This document shows positions 13,201 through 25,600 of a stretch of DNA of 64,000 nt, piece by piece. Location of the stretch: contig JAFREQ010000044.1 of NCBI GenBank assembly GCA_025331565.1, positions 1 through 64,000 on the forward strand, written 5' to 3'. Below the pieces are notes generated by a model, which was given only the letters and a program-made list of their open reading frames with translations, was not told the DNA's origin and made no database searches. Source of the DNA: Holacanthus passer. Taxonomy: Eukaryota > Chordata > Actinopteri > Pomacanthidae. The position numbers were made by a program, and so were the translations under genes. Position 1 is the first letter of the stretch; each line of letters begins with the position of its first letter.

Positions 13201-16200
13201 ACTTCCTACCTCAAGGTGTAAAGTTGCTTTTAACTTCAATGTGAAGAGATGTTTGTAATTTTTAAAGGAGGATGATCATTGCTAAAAATAGAATAGAGGC
13301 AAACACTGAAACAGAAACCAGAACAACTGATCAGCCCCAGGGTTTGCACATCATGAAAGCCAATTTAATAATCTCTTCCAGAAATTACAACATGTGCATG
13401 TGTGTTTTTATGTCATGTGAGTCTCCACATCCTCTGATTCAGCATGTATCATCACTGTTTCTGCACAGTCTGCTTCCACTCATCCTTCTTCACATCCATA
13501 CTGTGACGGGGAGTGGGGAAGGACTCAAGTGCAACACATGAAACTATTGGTAGGTAATGGCCTTTATTAAAGGCAAGGGGCAAAGGAAATCTTAACAAAC
13601 AAAAGCTCATTGTAAGAAAGTGTCCTGGATAGTCCAAAAAAAAACCTAATCACATAAAGAGTGGATCCAAACAATCAAAGAAGAACAAATAATCCAAACA
13701 TGAGGAATGAACTGACGGGCATGAGGAAACAACAGAGGAGAAGAAGAGAAGAGGAACAATCTGGCAATGGCTGAGTGGGGTGAAATGGCTTATATAGAGT
13801 CCTGATTAGTTGTTGGCTGCAGCTGGAATCACAGGTGAGTAGATGAGGTGGGAGTGGCTGGAAGGTGAGGTGAGGCAGAGGCGGGGTGAGAGGAGAAACA
13901 CCGGGACCTGAGGTGAGAAGCTATGGCAGGTGAATAGTGACAGATTGACAGAACTTAGGCAGGTAAACAATGACAGGTAACTAAGACATAACAGCAGAGA
14001 CAAGAAACTAAGACCACGACAATGAACTAAGACAATACTACAACATGACAAGACTACTGTGACGAGACCAACAGAACTGAAAGAAATATAACAGAGACTA
14101 AGGCTGAACAGAACTAAAATGGAACTATGACAGGACACTGGTTGAAAACTAAGACATGAAAACTAAGGTAGGTAAACTAAGAGAACTAAGGCAGGAGAAA
14201 ATCTAAGGCTAAACAAAAACTAAACAGAGACCTAGCAGGCAGAACTGTGACACATCCAGCTACACATGCATAGGTTCAGTATATATTAAAATATATTAAA
14301 AGATGCTCACAAGCTTCAGTTGAACAGCTGAAAAACACTGGTATAAAGTGTTAAAGCTCCTTTGGAAATTAGTCAGATAATTTAGCTGTATGAGGGCAGA
14401 AAGTAAGAATGCATATTTATAAAAGCTTTAATTCTTAGCTGCTTGACAAGGATGCAAAGAGATTTTATGGAAGCTATGAATATGCACAGTTAAAGGAAAA
14501 CATCATCCCTGTTCCCCCTTATCAGCCTCCACACGCAACCCAGTCTCACATCCAAATGTGTAATAGCCACACAATGTGTCCTGTCACCACCCACTCAGTC
14601 TGTGTGTTGTGGTATGTGGTGGATCCAGAAAGGGCACTGCTTGGTTTAGTTTGGTAATCTCCTTCTTTTCCACTTCACAGACACATTCACACAAAACACA
14701 CACACACACACACACATACACACACATGCTGCCACAAGCTGTCACAGCAGAGTACAGGGAAATAGACGGGAGAGAGTGCCATCAGCAAAAATGTGTTTCT
14801 TCCAAATGTAGGGAAATAAAGAGGGTTTACTGCACCGTAAATGCCAATCGGTTAATATGTGTTGGACAACAAGGTTGTTACCATGGTGATGTGTTGGCGG
14901 GTCAGTGCCCACACACACACACACACACACACGCGCTGTAGTTCTTAAGCTGGATGTGTTGTCCCTGTCCATTTTCATTGTCCGCCCATGTATGTGCACG
15001 TCTGCCTGCGTGAGTGTGAGTACAGGCTTCGCGGCCGTGACATTAAGGTTGAGCTTTGGTTGGAGCGGTTCTGTCGGGGGCCGCGGGAACTGTCAGGTCT
15101 GGAACAGCACGTTCCCTACAGCCAAATGGGCCAGGGCCGCTGGCTCCCAGTCCAGTCAGTGAGCTGGAAACACACACAAGCATCGCACACCACAACTCCT
15201 CGTAGACCCAAAGAGCACTGGGGCGCCATGCTTGTGTTGGATTTAAGGGAATCCTGGAGGACGTATTGCTTCTTTAACAGGCCATTACGGATAGATTTAC
15301 AGCACGTATAGAAAGGGGATGGGGGCAAACATGCCATCCACATGCAGGCCTGGGATATGGGCATTTCAGAGTAGACATGTTGGTTCAGTGGGGTGTGTTG
15401 AGAGATTAGTTCTGCCAAATTGCTGCGGTTCGCTAGTTAAGTTTAGCTATGGCTTTAGTGGGTTTTTAGGGAGAGTACAATTTTTTTTACAAGAACACAT
15501 GTTGTGAGAAAAAGTGTTGAGAGATGCAGAAATAAGTTCATATAAACAACATGGAAAAATGAGAAATAATGGTGTATCCTGAGTCTAATTTTTGGGAACG
15601 AACCACCAAGGGTGCAATTTTATTATTTATATAAAATAATGTCTTAATAATGACTCAGTCAATTTTGAATCTGTGGACTCATCCTGTGAAAACATTAGTA
15701 TAATGTCGTCTGGAGCAAGTTTAAGAGAATAACAGTGATGAGGTCATAGTGATCAATAGCTGTGTTTCAAACCAGGGTCTTAGAGTTTGGAAGATGTGGA
15801 CATTTAACTGGAAGCTTGGGAAAGATGTTTTTGAGGTGCATTGTGGGCATTTTTGGAGCTTGACCCATAATAGTCATGATATCTCAACTTCTTTAATATT
15901 CCTTAAAATATAAATAATCTATAGAGCACCTCCAACAAAAGACAATTTTTTCCTCCTCCTTATCGAACATCAGTATATTCTTTAAGGTAGCGCAGCAACT
16001 AATTAAACAGGGCAAAGAGACTATTAGGAAACAGAACTGGACCCAAAATAAAACATACGGGCAAATGAGAAAATCAATACTCCATTAACTCATTTGAAAG
16101 CATTAAATATGACTGAGAGTCAGATACATGAGCCTGTTACATTTTCTTTGAGCTGGAGGTTACAGCAGAGATCTCCTCATCGCTCCCAGCGGACGGCTAA

Positions 16201-19200
16201 TGCAGGCAGCAGAGGTGAGGCGGTGGAGTGAAATAACCATTTGGCGTCCAGTATATCATCGATCGAATCCCTGAACCATTTGTTGTTTGAGCGCCACAGG
16301 TGTGCAAATGTTTGGTTGAAGATGAATTGATGTGAATATATGAAGTTTTACACAAAATAGATGAGACTAATAATGAGATTTTAAAAACAAGTGTTAAGGA
16401 TTGTATAGTTCATGTGTTGAGCGAAGGTGTTGACAGGTCTTTCTTTCTTGCTTTCATCTGCAGGAGGTTTAAAACTGTGAGATTACATGGAGGTGCTCCA
16501 AACTCCAAACAAGTCGGCAACAACAGATTGGGAATAACTTGCACAAATGAGAAATAATTACACCAAAGACAATTTTTTCAAAATGCTGTGCGCTCGAAAA
16601 TAACTACATCTCATTGTGCGCTTTTAAATTTCAGGTTTGACTCGCAATCGTTGCTGTGATTTTGCAGGGTGCTGCAGAAAGTGAAGAGCAGGTTATGGAT
16701 TTGCAGTGAGCATTTTCATTCATCACAGTTGTTTACATTGAGACAGAATGAGCCACTACACCCACTCCACCACTGCTTTATTAAATCATTATCGAGGAAC
16801 AGTAATTGTGCTCGTGGCTGGTATCAAACTTTTAGCCTCCGTCGCTCTGAGTGCATCATAACCACTGTAATTAAGCCACAGGGGCCTGCTTCCCATTCAG
16901 GGGCCTGTTTCCTATTCAGGGGCCTGTTTCCTATTCAGAGTCGCAGATTCTAGTGATGAATAGGAAGCAGAAGAGAATGCTAATGATGACTCACATGTTT
17001 CTTTCTCCCAGCTGCCAGTAAAACAGCCACAAATCTGTGTGTGTGTGTGTGTGTGTGTGTGTACAAATCACCTTTATCTCTACTTTGTTTTTAATTTCCT
17101 GTATGGCCCTGCAGTTTGCCGTCTGATCTCCGTCAGCTTCCACCCTTTTAACACGATCATCCTGTGATGTTGCAGATGGGGCTCCGCTGAGCGAGCTGTC
17201 GTGGCCTTCGTCCCTGGCGGTGGTGGCTGTCTCCTTCTCTGGCCTCTTCACCTTCGTCTTCCTCATGCTGGCCTGCCTCTGCTGCAAGAAGGGAGACATG
17301 GGCTTTAAGGTGAGCTCACTGCTGCCTCCTGCTGGGAGAGGTGAGGACAACACATTAAGGAAGGGAGCATTGGTTACTCCTGTAAATAAAAGAAAAGGAA
17401 CTAATATAGTTGAGGTATCAAATGTGTGTTACAGGTACAAACTGTACAGACATGAAAAACACCTAAAAGTCTAGTAAACTGTCATTCAAACTCTTTTTAA
17501 TGTGCCACCACATCTCTTAATAATTTCTTCAATTAGTGGTTTCGTCTCATGCAAAAAACCAAAAAGGAAAAATATCCATCACAAATTCTGAAAATTACAA
17601 AGATAAACAGAGAAAAGTAAATCATTGAATTAGCAAATAGTTGACTTTTAATAGTGTTCGATTAAATTATAATTATAATTATTATTATCAGTAATTTGTT
17701 GTTTCCTGTCAATTGCCTCATCAATTAATTGTCTGTTTCAGGACCAAACAGCTCTGAAGAGTCCCAATTCAAAAACAAACAAGCAAACAAAGAACTTGAA
17801 AGAAAGAGTTACTGTCTTTCACTTGTATGTGTATTGAAAGTTTATTCTTTTTTGGCCTAACCCTAACTATCAAATAGTTCCATAATAGATTAATCTGCCA
17901 GTCATCTATCAATTAATTGAGAAAATGTTTCTTTAAAATATCAGAAAACAGTGAAAAAAATACCCACTAAATTTTTTTTTTGAGTCCAGGATGGCGTCTT
18001 TAAATGTCATGTTTTGTCTCATCAGCCGTCCATAATCCAAAGATGTTCAGTTTTTCAAGCTTCAAATCTTCACATTTGAGAAGCTGAAAACAGCAAATTG
18101 ACATTGAGGCGAAAACAAAAACAAAAAGACGAAAATGATTATTCGCTTATTAAAAGTTGTCGATTGATTTTTTTATCGACTGATCAACATCTTGATTAAT
18201 CAACTAATCGGTGCTGATTTGTTAGAGTTGGTACTGTGTTGATATTTCTTCTCATCAGATGTCAGGATCATGATCGTGATCTCCCTAATCTACATATAAT
18301 GTCTATAAAAGACTGTTCCCACATTGTATGCAAGTGATGCAACCGACTCCCCTTACCCATCCCGGGCTGGCACACATTGTCTCTGTGTTGCCTCCAGCTG
18401 CCAGCATGACTCAGCCGTGCTGTGTCAAACATCAGCACTGAACTGAGCGGCTGATGGGGGCTAACAGAGACTGACACAGGCAGGGGGCATACGGAGAAGG
18501 AGTGGGAGGAGAAGCTCTAGAGTCGCTCCGCTGGCTGCTCCTCGTCGTTACAAGTTTCCCATTAACATGCTGTTCGTATTACAGCATTAGCATCAAAACA
18601 TATTTTCATTTTTGGTCATGCATTTTAATGTTTCTAACTCTTTTAGCTGCAAAACGGATAAATTACAGCCCCGAGTGAGCAGCGGAGGCTTCTGTTAAGA
18701 TTACTTATGCAAATCATTTTGCAATTTGAATCCACAATGCTCCGAGCTCCCATAATTCCTTAGGTGAATGGGGGCTAGGAGTATTGTGGATAAAAGGAAT
18801 GAAAACCGTGTTTGGCTTTTAGTTGTTGATTAGTGACTCAGGTCTGTGCTTCAGCGTTAGTGAACAGTGGGAAGAGCCTGTGGTAGGTAGATGCTGCAGG
18901 GATAACAGTGTCACTAATGAGCACAGCATCGAGTGGCATCATTAACAACTTTTCTTGTTTGTGTGTGTGTGTGTGTGTGTGTGTGCGCCCACGTTTGTCT
19001 GTCCCACGCCAAATCGCCTCTGCCTCATTATGGAAAAAACGTATTTCAGTAACCTGCAGGAACAGTGGGAGTGGTGGTCTGCGTCTGCTCTTGCTTTTTT
19101 ACTGTGAAACGATAGAAGAATAGCTACAGAAGCTGAAACAGCATCAGACAATAGTTGATTCATTTTGTCATGGTCCACCACGGTTGACATGTCAATATAA

Positions 19201-20256
19201 CACAATTGATTCCTGCAGAGATGTTGTTTTTTAGCACCTTTATCAGAGAGTTCAGATGAAAGTTAAGCTACAATACAGCTGCATTCAATGTCTTGCTCAA
19301 GGACAGTTGTTATGCCACCTCATGTTGTTTTAACATGCTTGGTTTACATTATTGTAAATATGTAAGAAAAGAGGTGAATATAGTTTTACAAGAGACTCTG
19401 CTTTTGGTCAGGCCTCCCTTTAAAACCCATTGCACAAAAGTTTCTTTTACAGACTTTCAGTAGGTTCATTAGATCACTGTTCTCTTCTCTGGTTATTGTT
19501 ATGCATAAATTGGGCAAAATAATAGGTGGCGATGGTTTTTCCTGTGGACAGCAGCATTAATTTGAGCTGTTTCTGTGCCCCCAGGCAGCTTTACTGAGAT
19601 GTGACTCACTGAAAGGTGGGGGTCATGGGTAATATAATAGTAAGTGTGGTGGGCATTTGAGGAAAAAAAGCTAATGACTTCTCTGTCAGAGGAACACGAT
19701 TTTCAGTTTCAATTTGAATTTAAAATATTCAAATTTGTTTGGGTTATGCCAAAACAATAAAAATTCAGAGAGAATGCAATATGTGCTTCTTGTCTTGATT
19801 GTAATTCCAGACAGCGAGTCCGTATAATGGTTGATATGTTTTAACCTTTAAGCCTCAAATCTTCACCCTGCTCTCTTAGTTTTGGCAGCAAGCGTCACAT
19901 AATGGTCAAAAGGTTCCCACTCTTTTTCCCCCCCTGTCTTTGGCACCGGCTCGTCACTCAGCGGCTCGCTTGTAAGGTGTGCATTCGTGTGGGACTGCGA
20001 AATCGCACTGCTGCACCGTCCAGAAAAGCTTCATTATTCCTCTCCATCGCGGCGCTCTTACTGGAGCGCGTAGTGTGAGGCTGGGTATTAAGTGCTTTCT
20101 AAACTGAAGGCTCTCTGGGGAGCTATGCAACGCTGACTCACGGCCAGGTGCTCGCTTTCACACTTCGCTCTGAGGAGAGTGGCAGATGGTTCTCCTGAAT
20201 GAGAAACACACATAAACACATTCCTATATGCACACACACAGGCGTTTTAGGACACA

Positions 20257-20292
<36 letters not shown>

Positions 20293-22563
20293 GAGCCATT
20301 CAGATATTTCATATTCTCCTGCTCTCCTCCTTTCTCATTTCCTCCTCTTTTCTCTTCACTTTCTTTCTTTACCTTCGTGGTGGCTGCAAGTGGGAGATAG
20401 GCTTGTTATAGGTATCAGTTCATTAGCCAGCGGATGGATGGATGGATGGATGGGTGGATGGATGGATGGATGGATGGATGCTTGTAGTGCTTGCAGAGAG
20501 CTATTGCCAGCCCAGTTTCCCAACATACTCACAGGCACTAACTGCTAATGAGATTGACTTGACTTGTTGTGGGATGTGTGTGTAGGACATGGTCAGGACA
20601 GCATCAAGAGGGGCTTTGAATTTAAGACCTGATATATTTATTTAATAGAAAGAGGTTTGATTCAAGAGGTTTTCCATGCCTGATATCATCTAAAAAAAGT
20701 CACTTCAGTTGTTGCCCACAAGGCACAGTTGTGACTTTAATGAGTGTGAGATACATTATCTTCCCATGTTTGTGTTGAGTGTAGAAGATTATTCAAGAGA
20801 AACGGTCCATTGTTTACTCAGAGAGAAGGTTGCTGGGATTTTATAAAATTCTCGCATCCAGCAATATCTGTCATCTTTTATCCGGAAAACCAGGATTTCT
20901 TGCAAGAAACTGAAGTTTGATTTTTGATTTGGAACTCCAAATATTCATAAAGTAGGATTTAATTTAATTTTCTTGCATCATTATATCATATGTTAGATTA
21001 TGTGGTGATATTTTTTGTCGAATCACATGATGTTGATCCTCACAGTTGATCCTCTGTTTTCCATCTATTCTTAAACTGTCTTTAATATAGCAACTTTATG
21101 GGAGCGTATGACCTTCTTTAGCACTGACCTGAGGTTATAATTACATGCAGCGGCAGCAAAGTAAAATCTGTCACATGCAACAATTTTCGCATTTCGGTGG
21201 TTTGAGGCACACATGTGCTAATTATGTCGGGTTCCTGCAGGCAATTCTCAGGCAAATCAGGAAAAAGAGTAGATTTTCTCAAAACAATGGGATCACAATT
21301 AACACAATTCAGCCCTACACTCACAGAGTTAGTGGAGTAAATGAATCTTCCAGGATTTAGTTTTACCCTGGGACCAGCACTGTTCCAAGCTGAAGAAGAA
21401 TTAAAGATGCATAACAAGAAAATATAAATATGTAGCCGTAATGCAATTCTAATTGAACGTGAAGGAATCTCATATGAGCTGTTGGAGTTGTTTACTCTCA
21501 TAAATCTTGACTCACCCCGACAATACTCAGCTAATCTACCGTGTGATCTGCCTCATGCTGCACATTATGCAGTTTGTCTGGTGTTAATATGTCATTTCCT
21601 TTGGCTGTGTAACTTCCACTACTCTGCTGTTCTTCTCTGGAATTTATAGTCAGAAGATTGATCCACATCGGTGTGTTAAAAGCACTGAATAATAGCTGTT
21701 TGATGACAGATCTGATTTTGAGGCTTGGGCATACATAATGGACAATGCAAGATGTGTGCAAACCTTTTGCCCTCCTACGGTATGATATGTCTCATTTAAC
21801 TTAGTTGAGGCCATACCTTTTGATTTAAGGCCAGCACTCCTGAGACATACTGTACTATATAGGGACACAGTACGACTATTAGAGAGCAAGGACACTGCAG
21901 CAGACCAGGGAGCAACGACGGATGGGGGCAGAAAGAAGGGTAGAAAGGATAAACCAGACAAACAGAGCAGAGGATGTGGGATATGGTGTATAGGGGTGGA
22001 AAGAGAGAGGGTCACTGGTTTCCGCTCCTTCACGTCCTCATCCATTCTTGTAGGGAGGTTGAATCTGGAGTTAAGGGACTTGAGTTTTTTTTGTCTGTAT
22101 CGCTGATGATTGTTCTCACTCTCTCTTATTTGAAAGCTGTGTGGACACTTTTTCTACTGCAAAGGTTATTTATGTAACTTTGTTTTTGTCTTTGCCTGCA
22201 ATTCAGGATTTTGCAGTTCCATGGTGGTGTAAGCTTTCAACAGAAAGTTATGATCTCCGTACCGACCGGGTATTTTGTGTAATAATATTGTGTAATAAAT
22301 CATATTTGTTTTAGGACTTAAAAACCTCGAAGATGGAAAAAAAATACAAAACGTGGGCTCACAATGTACTAATGCAATGTACTGACAGATGTGACAGCGC
22401 ACTTTAAATCACACAGCCCAAAATAATCAGGACACCGGTGTTTCCTCTCAGATATTTATGACATGATGCAAGTGGTGTTGTTTCCAAAACTAGCACATCC
22501 TTTGAGAACAAGAAGTCCTCATGGGTTAAAATAAAAGCCAAAATGTACTCGGTACAAGTACAA

Positions 22564-22610
<47 letters not shown>

Positions 22611-25600
22611 TATATATGTGAAATTTTTGTATGTTCTGACTTATGGTATTTGAAGTACGTAAAGTGTAGTTTTTGCACTTTTTACATGATAAGATTTGTG
22701 ATTGTATAAGAGGAAAAAGAAAAGAGACAAGGAAAGAAAGGAAGTCTTTGTCTATACAGCTTGAACGCCCACATTAGTGTGTCCCCCCTACAGAGTCTTT
22801 GCACTGACTCACACAATACGCCCCACAATGTACATGACTTATGTATATGGCTAGGTGGGCGTGCCTCAGTGCATTTGAATGCCTTCACAGTTGAACCATT
22901 GTCTCCCACCGTCTCAGTGGTAGGATGGCCGCGAGTGGATGACTAATCCCGGCATGTGTCTTTGCACCAGGAGTTTGAAAACACTGAGGGAGAGGAGTAC
23001 CAGGCAGATCTCTCCGCCCTGGCCTCGCCTTCCTCCCAGAATGGCCCCGAGGTCTACATCCTTCCCCTCACCGAGGTCTCCCTGCCTGTCTCCAAACAGC
23101 CTGGCAGATCCAGTAAGAAACCACACAACACCATAAACACCTCTAAGTTACACCGGCTTCATGACCTCATCTCTCTTTCTGTGGCTCCTTAGAAAGACAC
23201 TAACAGACTATAAGAAAGCTTGTTACATCTCTGCATTATGGAACATGTCACTGTTTTTTGGACGAGATAAATCTGAGCATATTCCATCAACCGCAGCAGG
23301 AGCAGGCATGGCCCCTTTCATTTGTTCTCTTGCATACATATGTCTCGTGTTCCCTGCCCTCTCTCTCAACACGGGACCGACATCTGTCCATTGTGTAATG
23401 CATTTAGGAATCGACCTACTGCGGTGCTGCGATGCATACTGTATGTGAAAACTGCAGCCCACTGGAGAGACAGGAATCTGACCTAACCCTAGTGTACACT
23501 ATCTCTGGGGTTTTGTGTGTCTTTACAAATGCATGCTACATTATATTAGCATGAATCTAATATGACTTTTGTTCCTATTTTCTTACATAGCACCGACATC
23601 AGCACACATCCATTTCATTTGTATTCTATATCCATGATCCTTCCCAGCAACGTCACAGCCTGTTTGTTTTTCTTCAGGTCATTCTGCCTCGCACCCAGCC
23701 TGTTACAATGTGTGTGTGTGCATGTATGTGTGTGAATTTCAGTGTAAGCCAGATCCTGGGTGCTCAAAATGCCTCTCCCTGCATGACTCACTGGCTGTCT
23801 GCGCTGCACTGCTCTCAGCCAGAAGGGAGGTGAGTTGGGGCTCAGCATCCTTGGATGTGAGCTCCAGCAATGATTGGACAAGGCAGCCTCAGGCTCGCAG
23901 CCAATCAGTAGCCTCGCCTCTGTCCTCCATGGCTCCGGCTGTATGATTGGTCCAGGTGTTGCAGGGCGAGGAATGGATAAATGGCGAAAGGAGACGAGAT
24001 CGTGAAAAGGGGAGAATGTCTCCTTTCACTGAGTCAGAGAGAGAATGGTCTCTTACTCATTCCTCTTTTTTATGTAAACATAGTAAAATATGTTCTTTTA
24101 TTCCAAAAAAGTTGGGATGCTGTGAAACCTAAATAAGAGCAGAATGCAATCATTTGCAAACTAACTGTGCTTCCCCATGTTTTTCCAAAGTGTTCCTGAG
24201 CCCATGTAGTAATCTCCTTTATACAATCATGTGTTTGACAGAGTGTTGAACCTCTCTCTGTCCTTGCTTGTGAATGACTGAGTCTTTCCAGGATGAACCT
24301 TTCATTCCCAATCATGATCATGATACTATCACCTGCTACCAATGAACCTGTTTACCTGTGGACTGATCCACACAGGTGTTTTTGATCAGTCCACAACTTT
24401 CACAGTCTTTTGTTGCTCCTGTCCCAACTTGTTTGAAACGTGTTGCTGCCATCAAATTCAGAATAAGCAGATATTTACAAAAATCAATGAAGATGATGAG
24501 CTCAAACATTAAATATATTGTCTTTGTATTGTTTTGATATATGTCAAACCAGATTAGCAAATGATCCCATTCTGTTTTATTTATGTTTTACACATAATTT
24601 GTTTTGGAATCTGGGTTGTGTATGAACCTCCTTACATGTATGTATTGTGCGCACAGGCATTGAAAGTGTATATTTTTTGCAGTCTCTCCATTGCTTTGCT
24701 AATATATAAGCATGTGTGAAAAGACTGAGAGGATAGGAATGGCAGTAATTATCTCATATTACATCAATAAGCTGCAGGTCAAGGCCTGAACAGACTCCTC
24801 CATACATATTAACATCATGCACATGTCATAAATTATCCACCCCCACACTGACATACACATGATTAAAATGAGCCAAGTAATTGCATGTTGAACAAAAACG
24901 CCAGTTATACAGTTTATACTCTAACCATGAATGGTGTGTTTTACATGAGCCAAGCATCACTTACACATCTGTGTGAACACGCAGTACAACGTCTGCCATT
25001 GATCTGACAGTCCTGCTTTTCACTTGTTGCTCTAATCTTTTATTCAAGAGGTCATGTAAAGCTTTCAAACCCACCACAGAGGCTCGATGCATCAAAGTGA
25101 GCGTGTGTGTGTGTGTGTGTATCATTCCACCATCTTCCCCGGGAATGCCGTGAGTAGGACGGGAATGCACACTCACGCTCACACATTCCACATTTGGAAT
25201 AATACCGCTTCTTAATTTCTCTTTCTCTCTCCGTCAGGGAGGGGCGGTGGAGGTTTGGGGTGGAGAAGTGTGGGTCTGTTATCACTGTGACAACCTCTGC
25301 CCAGCGTTCCAGTGGAGAATGGGTCTTGTGTGTGTCTGCTTATGAGTGTGTGTGTGTGTGTTTGGCGCACTGGGTACCAGGAGACACAGCGTGAGCGTGT
25401 GAGTGAGCGAGCCGAACAATGGGTCTGATTTAGGCCGGCCGGGCAGTGGGTGAGCATAAGGCCGGGCTGAAACGTCCGTGGAACGCACCAGTGGAGGACT
25501 GGCATTATGGGCAGAATACAGTGAGGGGTCTGTGACAGAATGAGGAGAGACAGGGGAAGGGTGGTGGCATGCACCAGGACCTAAGAGCGGGGAGGGGGGG

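Larger units (their letters stand above)
3838..17175 (+). other. aatk intron 1 (13.3 kb)
   Basis: No internal gene is supported. It holds (CA)n at 7177-7206, (GT)n near 7378-7401 and 10329-10357, a CTT run at 8055-8077, a 752-bp insertion-like block at 13499-14250, CA runs near 14700 and 14911, and a 3 x 19-bp tandem repeat at 16880-16936. Reading frames of 60-120 codons in it lack any family resemblance. Confidence 0.8.
17310..22970 (+). other. aatk intron 2 (5.7 kb)
   Basis: No gene is seen. It contains a relic of the CGATTAATCG-type dispersed repeat (about 17880-18230), (GT)n at 18961-18985, (CA)n at 20261-20290, a GGAT tetranucleotide array at 20432-20480 and a (TA)n tract at 22569-22607. 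Confidence 0.8.

Noticed and set aside
16880..16936. CRISPR-like array
   Set aside because: Three units without spacers, in a vertebrate intron; a simple tandem repeat.
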